A DNA stretch of 64,000 nt from G963674835 sp963674835 (lineage in GTDB: Bacteria > Planctomycetota > Planctomycetia > Pirellulales > Thermoguttaceae): assembly GCA_963674835.2 (NCBI GenBank), contig CAXXKC010000003.1:620001-684000 (forward strand), in the 5' to 3' direction. Under the pieces are notes generated by a model that was given only the letters and a program-made list of their open reading frames with translations, was not told where the DNA came from and did no database searches. Of the stretch, positions 45,020 through 54,054 are shown piece by piece; positions within the stretch are counted from its first letter, which is position 1; every line of letters starts with the position of its first letter. Position numbers and translations under genes: made by a program.

Positions 45020-47578
45020 ATGGCGGTGCGCGCTGGCGTGTACGACTCCCGTCAGAACGGTGCCCGGACTGTGACTCCCCGGCTGATTTGCCTCATCCTG
45101 CTGTTGAGCATCCTGGTCTCGCTACCCGGTTGCCGTGGCTGCAGTTGCCGTATGCGCGCCAAGACCGCGGCAGAGTTGGAGGAGGAGAAGAAGCAGGCCG
45201 AACTCCGCCTGAAGCTGGAACGGGAACGCCTCAAACCGCCGCTCGAAGTCGACTGGCTCGTCTCCGAGCCCTACAGTCCCAGCGTCGAGTTGAAAAGCTA
45301 CTTCTACAAGCCGGGCCATTGGACGTCCGGCATGCTCAGCGCCCTGGCCAACCACGACGACATCGTCGGCGACCTTGATATCGGGTTGACCGACGCCGAC
45401 GGGCGGCCCGTCGGGCTCATTGCCACGCCGCACACCTTGCTCTCCCAACGCGACGTGTCCCTGGCCAAAAAGCATCGCAAGCGACTCGAAACGCAGTTGT
45501 TCGTTCCCGCATCGCCGGAAGACATGCGCATCACCGCGCAGATCAAGTCCAGACGCGGCGGCCGCCTCTTTGAAGGACCGGCCCAAGTACCCAGGCAGAT
45601 GTCTGCCTATCAATACCACTTTGTCGTGTTGGCCCGTTGGCCCGAACGCTACACCTACCTCGAAACACTCGATTCGTGCCGGTTGCCGGCCAGCCTCCGC
45701 TTCAGCACCAGCGATCAGAATCTCTATCACATCGTGCTCATTCGAGCCGAGAAGGAAGCACCGGTCCCCGCCAGTGCCATGTTCTGGACGAGCACCGCCG
45801 CCGTTCTCTGGGACGACGCCGAGCTCGATGCCCTCACCGCGGAACAGAAGATCGCCCTGGTCGACTGGCTGCACTGGGGCGGCCAATTGATCATCAGCGG
45901 GCCCGACTCGCTCGATTCCCTGAAGAACAGCTTCCTGACCCCATATCTGCCGGCCACCGGCGCCGGCGCCCGACAACTCCAACCGGCCGATCTCGCCGAA
46001 TTGAACAAACACTGGCCCGTCGAAGGCGGCAACATATCCGCTGCTTCGTTGCCCTTGGCGCCGCGGAAGGCCTGGTCGGGCATCGACCTCCGCCTCGCCC
46101 CCGTGCCACAAGCCCGCTTCGTGCCCAACACGAACCAATTGCTGGCCGAACGCTGTGTCGGCCAAGGCCGCGTCGTCGTCTCGGCCTTTGCCCTCAATGG
46201 GAGCGAGTTAACCGGCTGGAACGGCTTCGATTCCTTCTTCAACGGCTGCATTCTCGCTCGCAAGGGACGGGTGTTCGGAGTCGCCAACGGCCAACCCACG
46301 ATCCGCTTCAAGGGCGACAGCACCTCCCTCGATCCGCGGCAGATCTGCCAGCTCCGTTATTTCACGCGCGATACCGTTCAGAACTTCACTCTCCCCCAGC
46401 CCGCGACCGAAGGAACATTCATCGACGCTGAACTCAAGCCCCCACTCACCTCCGACGTCGCATCCTGGAACGACTCGAACCTGACCGCCGGAGCCGCCCG
46501 CAACTCGCTGCGCAACGCCGCTCGCATCGAAATCCCCGCGCGCAGCTTCGTCTTCTGGGTAGTCGGCGTCTACCTGGTCGTTCTCGTGCCGCTGAACTGG
46601 CTCCTCTTCCGCGGACTCGATCGCGTCGAATGGGCCTGGGTGGCCGCACCGATCATCGCCCTGGTTTGTACCGGCGTCGTCATTCGCCTCGCGCAACTCG
46701 ATATCGGCTTTGCCCGTTCCGCCACCGAAATCGCCGTCGTCGAACTGCAAGACGACTACCCTCGGGCGCACGTCACCCGTTACACCGCCCTGTACACCTC
46801 GCTCTCCACGGCCTACCGCGTCCTCTTCGACGAGGCGGGAGCCGAGGCCCTTCCGTTCCCCGCCCGACTCAACGACCAGGACGCTCGGTTCGGTCGCACG
46901 TCGCTGCGCTACCGGTACGGCAACAGCGCCGAACTGGACGGTCTGCGAGTCTTGTCCAACTCGACCGGACTGGTCCACAGCGAACAGATGCTCGACCTGG
47001 GCGGCGGCGTTTTCCTCGTGCCCAACACGGAGGACGGCTTCGACCTGGTCAACAACACGAAGCTCAAGTTGCACGGCGTCGGCCTCATGCGCTGGGTGCA
47101 GGAGAAGGACCAGCCGAAGCAACTCTACGTCGCCTGGCTTGACGAAGTCGAACCCCAGAGCCGCTGCCCCGTGCGTTTCGAGTTTCGGGCCGATCCGCCC
47201 GACGGCAAATCCCCCTGGACCATCTACCGCGACAGCCAACCGGAAACCGCCAGCAAATCGGCGTCCGATCAGCCCCAAACCCGGCAGCAACGCGCCGCGG
47301 CGCTGAATATCCGTGAGTTGACCGACCTTGCCGAACAAGAGATGATCGGCGGAGCCAAGCCGGTCGGATACGAACAACCCCGGCCGGGTGACGCCCGCCT
47401 CATCGCCTGGATCGACCAGCCCTTGCCGGGAATGGAGATCGAGCCCGCCGCCCCGCAGACCCGCAACGTGGCCCTCGTCCTCGCCCATCTTCAACATGGC
47501 TACCGTGGACCGCCGGCATCCGACGAAAACACCCGCGCCGTCTTCGGAGGCTCTGGACGCGTCTTCCGTGAAGAGTGA
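45020..47578 (+). CDS. Large envelope protein of an ABC-export cassette
   Basis: The ATG at 45020 has AGGAG 7 bases upstream; the frame extends into repeat copy D, which I exclude. The product is 852 residues. An N-terminal hydrophobic segment ends LLSILVSLPGCRGCSC, a possible lipoprotein site with an unusual Pro before Gly-Cys. A short Lys/Glu coiled coil follows, then a large extracytoplasmic part containing KIALVDWLHWGGQLIISGPD, like the GATase-fold part of Gld-type accessory proteins. Two membrane helices lie at about residues 525-575 (FVFWVVGVYLVVLVPLNWLL). A beta-rich C-terminal half follows. It precedes the ABC ATPase by 62 bases. I infer a GldG-like partner; direct homology is not shown. 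Confidence 0.7.
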   Translation: MAVRAGVYDSRQNGARTVTPRLICLILLLSILVSLPGCRGCSCRMRAKTAAELEEEKKQAELRLKLERERLKPPLEVDWLVSEPYSPSVELKSYFYKPGHWTSGMLSALANHDDIVGDLDIGLTDADGRPVGLIATPHTLLSQRDVSLAKKHRKRLETQLFVPASPEDMRITAQIKSRRGGRLFEGPAQVPRQMSAYQYHFVVLARWPERYTYLETLDSCRLPASLRFSTSDQNLYHIVLIRAEKEAPVPASAMFWTSTAAVLWDDAELDALTAEQKIALVDWLHWGGQLIISGPDSLDSLKNSFLTPYLPATGAGARQLQPADLAELNKHWPVEGGNISAASLPLAPRKAWSGIDLRLAPVPQARFVPNTNQLLAERCVGQGRVVVSAFALNGSELTGWNGFDSFFNGCILARKGRVFGVANGQPTIRFKGDSTSLDPRQICQLRYFTRDTVQNFTLPQPATEGTFIDAELKPPLTSDVASWNDSNLTAGAARNSLRNAARIEIPARSFVFWVVGVYLVVLVPLNWLLFRGLDRVEWAWVAAPIIALVCTGVVIRLAQLDIGFARSATEIAVVELQDDYPRAHVTRYTALYTSLSTAYRVLFDEAGAEALPFPARLNDQDARFGRTSLRYRYGNSAELDGLRVLSNSTGLVHSEQMLDLGGGVFLVPNTEDGFDLVNNTKLKLHGVGLMRWVQEKDQPKQLYVAWLDEVEPQSRCPVRFEFRADPPDGKSPWTIYRDSQPETASKSASDQPQTRQQRAAALNIRELTDLAEQEMIGGAKPVGYEQPRPGDARLIAWIDQPLPGMEIEPAAPQTRNVALVLAHLQHGYRGPPASDENTRAVFGGSGRVFREE

Positions 47579-47640
47579 AAACAAGATATTGAAAACCGTT
47601 CGACGCCAGGCTGCACAATTCCACCGCCGAGTAACCGCGC

Positions 47641-48567
47641 ATGATTGAGCTGATCAACTTCACCAAACACTACGGCGAACTGCTGGCCGTCGATCACCTG
47701 AACCTCAAGATCGAGCCGGGTGAAACCTTCGGGTTCATCGGTCCCAACGGCGCCGGCAAGAGCACGACCATTCGCTTCCTTGCCACGCTCCTGAAAGCGT
47801 CCGGCGGAGAGGGAATCGTCAACGGCTTCAGCGTCACCAAGCGGCCTTTGGATGTCCGCCGCAGCATCGGCTACATGCCCGACAGCTTCGGCGTCTACGA
47901 CGGCATGAAAGTTTGGGAATTCCTCGATTTCTTCGCCGTCGCTTACCAGATCCCCCGCGCCCGGCGCAAACAGGTCATCGGCGACGTCCTCGAGCTGCTC
48001 GATCTCACCGGCAAGCGCAACGACTTCGTCAACAGCCTCTCGCGCGGCATGAAACAACGCCTCTGTCTGGCCAAGACCCTCGTTCACGATCCGCCCGTCC
48101 TCGTGCTCGACGAGCCCGCCAGCGGCCTCGACCCCCGCGCCCGCGTCGAGGTCAAGGCCCTCCTGCGCGAGCTCCGCCGCATGGGCAAGACGATCCTCAT
48201 ATCCAGCCACATCCTCACCGAGCTGGCCGACTGTTGCACCAGCATCGGCATCCTCGAGCGAGGCAAGCTCCTCATGTGCGGCCCCATCGAGGACGTCTAT
48301 CGCCAAATCCATCGCAACCGCATCGTCGTCATCAAGTTTCTCGAAAACCTCGAAGCCGGCATTTCCATCCTCCGCAGCCAGCCCGAGCTGCAGGAACTCC
48401 AGGTCGAAGGCAACCGCGTAACGGTCGAGCTGGCCGCCAACGACGAGCAGCTAGCGGGTATCCTCGAACGCCTCATCGCCCAAGGCGTCCGCCTCCAGTC
48501 CTTCGCCGAAAAAGACCCAACCCTCGAAGACGTCTTCATGCTCGTCACCAAAGGCGCCGTCGCCTAA
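47641..48567 (+). CDS. ABC transporter ATP-binding protein (ABC-2/Gld type)
   Basis: 308 residues. Walker A is GPNGAGKST (residues 34-42), the signature is LSRGMKQRL, Walker B is VLVLDEPASGLDP, and the H-loop is in LISSHILTEL. A C-terminal 80-residue domain is typical of CcmA/GldA-like ATPases. It energises the permease encoded next. The substrate is unknown. The gene order (envelope protein, ATPase, permease) is that of planctomycete Gld-like exporters. Confidence 0.92.
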   Translation: MIELINFTKHYGELLAVDHLNLKIEPGETFGFIGPNGAGKSTTIRFLATLLKASGGEGIVNGFSVTKRPLDVRRSIGYMPDSFGVYDGMKVWEFLDFFAVAYQIPRARRKQVIGDVLELLDLTGKRNDFVNSLSRGMKQRLCLAKTLVHDPPVLVLDEPASGLDPRARVEVKALLRELRRMGKTILISSHILTELADCCTSIGILERGKLLMCGPIEDVYRQIHRNRIVVIKFLENLEAGISILRSQPELQELQVEGNRVTVELAANDEQLAGILERLIAQGVRLQSFAEKDPTLEDVFMLVTKGAVA

Positions 48568-48571
48568 ACCC

Positions 48572-48613
48572 CCACTACCCACTACCCACTACCCACTACT
48601 CACTACTCACTAC
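48572..48613 (+). repeat. 7-bp tandem repeat (CCACTAC)x4-(TCACTAC)x2
   Basis: Six exact-length heptamers fill the gap between the ATPase stop and the permease ATG, leaving only CAA before the start and no Shine-Dalgarno. Copy number could vary by slippage. Confidence 0.9.
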
Positions 48614-48616
48614 CAA

Positions 48617-50257
48617 ATGTACCTCCTCGACAACCCCGTGCTTCAACGCGAGCTCCTGGTGAACCTCCGCATGAACCGCGCGTTCGTGCTCTTGTTCGCC
48701 TACGTCGCCTTGCTGGCCGTGGTCGTCTTTGCCGCATGGCCGAACCACCAGCATCTCGACCTCACCGACAGCCCCGAGGAGGTCAAGCGCTTGGTGAACA
48801 TGTTCTTCCTCGGGCAATACATCCTTATGTCGCTCATGGCGCCCAGCTTCGCCTCCGGCAGCATCAGCGGCGAGAAGGAACGCAAGACATACGAGATGCT
48901 CCTGGCCAGTCCCATGCGCCCGGCGGCCATCGTCATCGGCAAGCTGTTGGCCTCGATGGCCCACCTCGGCGTGTTGGTCTTCTGCTCGCTGCCGATCGTC
49001 ATGCTCTGTCTGCCGTTGGGCGGCGTGTCGCTCTACGAAGTGCTCGCAACGTACCTGGCGATGAGCACCTCGGTCCTCGCCTTCGGCATGATCAGCATGG
49101 CCTGCAGCAGCTTCTTCTCCCGCACCGTCGCCTCTCAGGTCGTCTCTTATCTCATCATCCTGCCGCTGGCGCTACTGGGTATCCTTATCTACGTGGGCAT
49201 GGAACAGGCCGCCCAGGCCCGGTTATTCATGCTCGCCATCATCGTTCCCGCCGGTAGCATCGGCGTGTGCGCCGTGCTCATGCACACCATCAGCCTGCGA
49301 CTCATGCACCCGCCCGACGTCGGCGCCGAGGCCCAGGAAGTTGTCGATCTGGAAGAGGAGCAGCGCGAGGCGGTCGGTATGGTCATCCGCAGCGACCAGT
49401 TCCCCGACAGCCTCTTTGCGCCGCCCAAACGCACCGACCTCATGGAGGACCGGATCAACCCCATCTACGACAAGGAAATGCGGAGCGAACTGTTCGGCCG
49501 CGGCACGCTCATGCTCCGGCTCGTCATCCAGTTGAGCATGGGCCTGGCCCTCTTCGTCATGGCTGGCTGCCTGTACATCTACCCGCACAACGCCCCCTGG
49601 TACACCTGCTACGTCGTCCTCTTCAACATGCTGGTCGGCCCCGTCTTCGCCGCCGGAACCGTCACCAGCGAGCGCGAGCGTCAAACGCTGGAACTGCTGC
49701 TAACGACCATTCTCTCCCCCTGGCAGATCGTCTCGGGCAAGCTCATTTCCAGCCTGCGCGTATCGGTCGTCCTCACCAGCTTCCTCGTCTGGCCCATCCT
49801 CCTGGCATGGTTGCTGCCGCCCTGGACCTATCTGCACAACCTGCACGACACGCTGGCCATGGTCATCTATCTGGCTATCATCCTCGTGTCGAGCCTCACC
49901 ACCACCTTGTTGGCCATGTTCTGCTCGGTCGTGTTTCGCAAGACCTCGGTCAGCATGATGACCTCCTACCTCGTCCTCATCGTGCTGTTCGGACTGCCCG
50001 TGGCGGTGAAACTGTTCGCCGATTTGTTCTACGCTGGCGTGCCCGTGGCCCTGCACCTGCGCGACCTCGGCTTTCTCAGCCCCTTCGCCGCCTCCTTCAG
50101 CCTGCCGCTGAGCCTCGGAAGCCAGACAGTATATCACGTCGACAACTGGCCCATCTGGACGGCACCAGGCTTCCTGGCCTTCTACCTGATCGTCGACATC
50201 ACACTGATCGCTCTCATCATGCGGCTGTTCGACGTCCGCTGGCGAGTCGCCGGATAG
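48617..50257 (+). CDS. ABC-2-type permease, duplicated GldF-like
   Basis: 546 residues with two ABC-2 permease halves. The first half (residues 1-220) has about six membrane segments and the motif SGSISGEKERKTYEMLLASPM; the second (about 285-546) has six more and GTVTSERERQTLELLLTTIL. The repeated E-R/K-TxExLL motif is the coupling-helix region of both halves. A cytoplasmic acidic linker (VVDLEEEQREA) joins them. There is no ribosome site; translation presumably depends on readthrough from the ATPase gene across the heptamer repeat. The stop TAG is the left end of 97-bp repeat copy E. Confidence 0.88.
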   Translation: MYLLDNPVLQRELLVNLRMNRAFVLLFAYVALLAVVVFAAWPNHQHLDLTDSPEEVKRLVNMFFLGQYILMSLMAPSFASGSISGEKERKTYEMLLASPMRPAAIVIGKLLASMAHLGVLVFCSLPIVMLCLPLGGVSLYEVLATYLAMSTSVLAFGMISMACSSFFSRTVASQVVSYLIILPLALLGILIYVGMEQAAQARLFMLAIIVPAGSIGVCAVLMHTISLRLMHPPDVGAEAQEVVDLEEEQREAVGMVIRSDQFPDSLFAPPKRTDLMEDRINPIYDKEMRSELFGRGTLMLRLVIQLSMGLALFVMAGCLYIYPHNAPWYTCYVVLFNMLVGPVFAAGTVTSERERQTLELLLTTILSPWQIVSGKLISSLRVSVVLTSFLVWPILLAWLLPPWTYLHNLHDTLAMVIYLAIILVSSLTTTLLAMFCSVVFRKTSVSMMTSYLVLIVLFGLPVAVKLFADLFYAGVPVALHLRDLGFLSPFAASFSLPLSLGSQTVYHVDNWPIWTAPGFLAFYLIVDITLIALIMRLFDVRWRVAG

Positions 50258-50350
50258 AGCCCATTCGGCATGACCGTGGCGTGTATTTCGCTTTCGGAAC
50301 CGCAGAAAGACGCCGCCGCGAACGCTACAGTTAGGTGCGACACGCACTAA
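50254..50350 (+). repeat. 97-bp dispersed element, copy E
   Basis: Full length, ends ATAG and CTAA; about 11 differences from copy A by hand alignment. The left TAG (50255-50257) is the permease stop codon. Joining the flanks at one TA gives GGATAACCGG, implying an original TAA stop at the same codon. Confidence 0.85.
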
Positions 50351-50396
50351 CCGGCTCACCGACGACGAGGCGCCGCGGTTTGCCCAAGCCGCCCCC

Positions 50397-51269
50397 TCAC
50401 TCAGCGGCACATATCGTCCGATCGCCACCCACGCGTTTTGCCCTGTGTAGCGCCTCTGCAGCCGCGGCCAACGCCTTATCGGGGCAGGGCAGGGCGGCCG
50501 CCGCGCGATCGGCATCTGCCACAACATACCCCGCGCTCGCCGTCAGCACCGGCAACCCGGCCTCGGCCAGTGCGGCCGGAACGGCCCGACGCACGCGTTC
50601 GAGAACCGCGGCAGCAGCGCCCGCATCGGGAACCGATAGCAGCAGACCGAATTCGTCGCCACCCAGTCGGGCCACGAAGTCGGTCGAGCGCAGCGCGCGG
50701 CCCAAGGCCGCGGCAGCCACCTCCAGCACCCGATCCCCGACCGCGTACCCCTGTGTATCGTTGACCGACTTCAGACGATCCAAGTCGATCATCGCCACAC
50801 ACAGGCCCCGGCCCGCACCCAGCGCGGCCAGCTCCGCTCCAATCGCCCGGTCCCAACCGCGCCGGTTCGCCAGACCGGTCAGCGGATCGGTCGTTGCCTC
50901 CATCGTCAGCCGATCCTGAACTTGCTGCTGGATCCCAAGTTGCCGACGAAGCCGCACAATCTCCGCAAGCAGCCGGCACGCCAGTCCGATCTCTCGCAAA
51001 CTAGCCTCGCTCGGCAGACCCACATCCGCAGGGCCACCACCCACCAAGACCACGCCCGCCGAACCGCACTTCCTGCACTCGCATAACTCCGGCCCTAACT
51101 CCGAAAGGGGAACATCCGTCAACACGACGTCCGCCGAGCAACTCCCCTCCGTCGCCTCGCCCGCTTGCCGCACGCCCAGACCTTCGCCCCGAACCACTTC
51201 CGCCCACAATCGGGCTTTCGCCAAATCGTCGCAGACGACCAAGACGGTGGCGGCAGAAAATTCGCCCAT
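50397..51269 (-). CDS. Diguanylate cyclase with degenerate receiver-like N-terminus
   Basis: 290 residues from the ATG at 51269 (a TTG 12 codons upstream is possible). The N-terminal 110 residues are receiver-like (VLVVCDDLAKARLW, VVLTDVPLSEL) but shortened. The GGDEF domain starts DPLTGLANRRGWDRAI and has an intact RLGGDEFGLLL active site. An RxxD inhibitory site (RSTD) lies exactly five residues before GGDEF, so product inhibition by c-di-GMP is expected. It is probably cytoplasmic. No partner kinase is adjacent. Confidence 0.88.
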   Translation of the reverse strand: MGEFSAATVLVVCDDLAKARLWAEVVRGEGLGVRQAGEATEGSCSADVVLTDVPLSELGPELCECRKCGSAGVVLVGGGPADVGLPSEASLREIGLACRLLAEIVRLRRQLGIQQQVQDRLTMEATTDPLTGLANRRGWDRAIGAELAALGAGRGLCVAMIDLDRLKSVNDTQGYAVGDRVLEVAAAALGRALRSTDFVARLGGDEFGLLLSVPDAGAAAAVLERVRRAVPAALAEAGLPVLTASAGYVVADADRAAAALPCPDKALAAAAEALHRAKRVGGDRTICAAE

Positions 51270-51535
51270 GGGGATGATGACCCGATCGGAACAAGTGACA
51301 AACAAGGGTGCATCCGCAACTTACGGCTTCACTATACCATACGGGCTACTCCCTCGGCACTCGCCCTGCAACGCCGATGCTCCTATCTCCACAGGCACTT
51401 GCCCGCCGACTACTTTCCGGAGGTTGCCGATTGCTCTAGAATCAGCCGAGCGACGTGCCTCGCAGTTGGGCGGCCGCGGCAGCAGGCCGGTTGGGACGGG
51501 CGCGATCGGACCAGGGAGGCTGTGAGAATACCGCC

Positions 51536-52492
51536 ATGACTTCGCAAATTGCCGAGTTGGAGCGCGTCCCCGACCTGTGGACACGCCGGCACCTTCTGGG
51601 GCTCGAGGAACTGTCGGCCGAGGAAATCACCCTGATCCTCGACAAAGCCGAGTGTTTCCGCCAAGCATTGGACGCCGGCCAGCGCAAGCTCCTCCTGTTG
51701 ACCGGGAAAACCTGCGTTAACCTCTTCTTCGAGAATTCCACCCGCACACGCACGAGTTTTTCCCTTGCCGCCCGCCGGTTGGGGGCCGACACCGTCGATT
51801 TCTCCGCCGCCACCAGCAGCCTCTCCAAGGGCGAGACGGTTATCGACACCGCCAAAAACCTCGAAGCGATGGGAATCGACGTCGTCGTCGTCCGCCATCG
51901 AGCGCCGGGCACACCCCACCTGCTCAGCCAGAACCTCGGCTGTTCGGTCATCAACGCCGGCGACGGCCCGCACGAGCATCCGACGCAGGGACTGCTCGAT
52001 ATCCTCACTATTCGCCAGCGGTTGGGCCGCATCGCCGGTCTCACCGTCGCCCTCGTCGGCGACATCGCCCATAGCCGCACGGCCCGCTCGAACATCCGCG
52101 GCTTGAAGAAGCTGGGAGCCCACGTCATCGTCTGCGGCCCATCGACCCTCGTATCGCCACGCTGGGCCGAATTGGGCGTCGAGTACTCCTACAGCCTCGA
52201 CGCCATTCTGCCGCGTGTCGACGTCTTGAACCTGCTGCGAATCCAGTTCGAGCGGCAAATCTCGCGGCCCTTCCCGTCCGTCCGCGAGTACGCCCTCCTC
52301 TACGCCATGGATCAGCGCCGCCTCGAGCGAACCAAGGACGACATTCTCATCCTCGCCCCGGGCCCGATTAACCGGGGAGTGGAGGTTACCCCGGAAGTGG
52401 CCGACGGTTCCCACTCGGCAATCCTCGATCAAGTCACCAACGGCGTGGCGGTGCGGATGGCCGTCCTCTGGCTCCTCGCCGGACCGCGCTAG
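51536..52492 (+). CDS. pyrB: Aspartate carbamoyltransferase catalytic subunit
   Basis: 318 residues from the ATG at 51536. The carbamoyl-phosphate loop is FFENSTRTRTSF (about residues 63-74), HRAPGTPHLL and GDGPHEHPTQGLLD complete that site, VALVGDIAHSRTARSN is next, and APGPINRGVE lies in the aspartate loop. It makes carbamoyl aspartate in pyrimidine synthesis. No PyrI-like regulatory chain is visible. pyrC follows after 123 bases containing a REP-like palindrome. Confidence 0.95.
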   Translation: MTSQIAELERVPDLWTRRHLLGLEELSAEEITLILDKAECFRQALDAGQRKLLLLTGKTCVNLFFENSTRTRTSFSLAARRLGADTVDFSAATSSLSKGETVIDTAKNLEAMGIDVVVVRHRAPGTPHLLSQNLGCSVINAGDGPHEHPTQGLLDILTIRQRLGRIAGLTVALVGDIAHSRTARSNIRGLKKLGAHVIVCGPSTLVSPRWAELGVEYSYSLDAILPRVDVLNLLRIQFERQISRPFPSVREYALLYAMDQRRLERTKDDILILAPGPINRGVEVTPEVADGSHSAILDQVTNGVAVRMAVLWLLAGPR

Positions 52493-52500
52493 CTTTCTCC

Positions 52501-52522
52501 CCTCGCCCGCTCGCGGGAGAGG
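52501..52522. repeat. REP-like palindrome (CCTCGCCCGC type)
   Basis: A 22-base palindrome 8 bases after pyrB that differs at one position from the copy at 20852. It may form a processing or stabilising hairpin between pyrB and pyrC. Confidence 0.65.
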
Positions 52523-52615
52523 GGTTGGAGGTGAGGGCATCCTGACTGCAAAGAACCACACACCACAAACCGAATCCCCACAACACCCACTGACCGAAAA
52601 CCCTCAGTAGCCGCC

Positions 52616-53893
52616 ATGTCCCGCCTGCTCATCCAAAATGGACGCGTTCTCGACCCCAGCCAGTCGATGGATCGCGTGACCAACCTGTTGATCGAAGATG
52701 GCAAGATCGCCGCCTACGACGTCTCGCCCAGCGACTCGGTCGAAGTGCTCGACGCATCCAACAAGATCGTCGCCCCGGGCCTAATCGACATGCACGTTCA
52801 TCTCCGCGAGCCCGGCCGCGAGGAGGACGAGACGATCGAAACCGGCACCGCCGCGGCCCTGGCGGGCGGGTTCACGTCGATCGCCTGCATCCCCAACACC
52901 GATCCCCCCATCGACAGCCAGGGCGCCGTCGAGTTCGTCCTCGATCTGGCCAACCGAGCCGATCACGCCAACGTGTTCGTCATCGCCTGTGTGAGTAAGA
53001 ACCGCGAAGGCAAGGAACTCGCCGAAATCGGCCAGCTCTGCCAGGCGGGCGCCGTGGCCTTCAGCGACGATGGAGCCCCGGTCTACGACGCCGAGCTCAT
53101 GCGTTGGGCCTTCGAATACTGCCTGATGTTCGACAAGCCCGTACTGAACCATCCCGAGATCCTCGAACTGACCAAACGGGGCGTCATGCACGAGGGCGTC
53201 GTGTCGCTCGAGTTGGGCCTGCCCGGTATTCCCGCGGCGGCCGAAGACGTCATGGTCAGCCGCGACATCGCCTTGGCCGAAGCCACCGGCGGCCGCCTGC
53301 ACATCATGCACGTCTCCACCGCCGGCAGCGTCGAGGCCCTGCGCCGCGCCAAGAAGCGAAACGTGCGCGTCACCGCCGAGGTCACGCCGCACCATTTCAC
53401 GCTCACCGACGAATGTCTGCGCTCGTTCGATTCCAACTACAAGATGAATCCTCCGTTGCGCAGCCGCGATCACGTCGAAGCCTGCATCGCCGCCTTAGCC
53501 GACGGCACCCTCGATGTGATCGCCAGCGACCACGCCCCCCACGCCCAAGAAAAGAAGATGCGCGAGCTGGACCTGGCCCCCTTCGGTATCGTCGGGCTGG
53601 AAACCTGCCTGGGCCTCGTCGTCACCAAGCTCATCGCCCCCGGCCACCTCGACTGGCCCACCGCGCTGGCCAAGCTCACCATCAACCCGGCGAGCATCCT
53701 CGGCATCCCCAAAGGCACCCTCGCCATCGGAGCCGACGCCGACGTGACGATCATCGATCCCGATGTCCGCTGGAAGGTCGACCCCCGGCAGTTCCGCTCC
53801 AAGAGCATCAACACTCCCTTTGCCGGCTGGGAACTGCAAGGGCGAGCAACCACCGTCATCGTCGGCGGCCGCATCAAGCACCCCCGGCCCTGA
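52616..53893 (+). CDS. pyrC: Dihydroorotase
   Basis: 425 residues of the amidohydrolase superfamily, class I PyrC. LIDMHVHLREPGREEDET (about residues 57-74) gives the first metal His pair and substrate Arg. Further residues are CIPNTDPP, the metal-bridging region around NHPEIL, HIMHVST, AEVTPHHFTLTDE, and the catalytic Asp in VIASDHAPHAQEKK. It cyclises carbamoyl aspartate to dihydroorotate. It follows pyrB on the same strand. Confidence 0.95.
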   Translation: MSRLLIQNGRVLDPSQSMDRVTNLLIEDGKIAAYDVSPSDSVEVLDASNKIVAPGLIDMHVHLREPGREEDETIETGTAAALAGGFTSIACIPNTDPPIDSQGAVEFVLDLANRADHANVFVIACVSKNREGKELAEIGQLCQAGAVAFSDDGAPVYDAELMRWAFEYCLMFDKPVLNHPEILELTKRGVMHEGVVSLELGLPGIPAAAEDVMVSRDIALAEATGGRLHIMHVSTAGSVEALRRAKKRNVRVTAEVTPHHFTLTDECLRSFDSNYKMNPPLRSRDHVEACIAALADGTLDVIASDHAPHAQEKKMRELDLAPFGIVGLETCLGLVVTKLIAPGHLDWPTALAKLTINPASILGIPKGTLAIGADADVTIIDPDVRWKVDPRQFRSKSINTPFAGWELQGRATTVIVGGRIKHPRP

Positions 53894-53902
53894 AAGATCA
53901 CC

Positions 53903-53998
53903 CCGTAGCACAGCCGCCCCCGACTGTGAAAGACCCGTAGCACAGCCGCCCCCGACCGTGAAAGACCTGTAGCACAGCCGCCCCCGGCTGTGAAAACC
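53903..53998 (+). repeat. Three tandem 32-bp CACAGCCG hairpin units
   Basis: Units at 53903-53934, 53935-53966 and 53967-53998, each GTAGCACAGCCG-CCCC-CGRCTGTG-AAAGAC-like. Each can fold as an 8-bp hairpin with a C4 loop. They lie between pyrC and the NYN gene. The same unit is found at 11904-11946. Confidence 0.9.
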
Positions 53999-54054
53999 CA
54001 ACCCAATCCACGGCCGACGCGCCCCAATCCAACGATCCCAGGCAGGCGTCCGGC

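Noticed and set aside
46208..47584. 458-residue minus-strand open frame opposite the ABC-cassette envelope gene
   Set aside because: Shadow of the plus-strand gene; Gly/Val/Glu-rich composition typical of antisense frames.
53903..53998. CRISPR array
   Set aside because: The three units are directly adjacent and almost identical along their whole length, with no variable spacers and no cas genes in the window.
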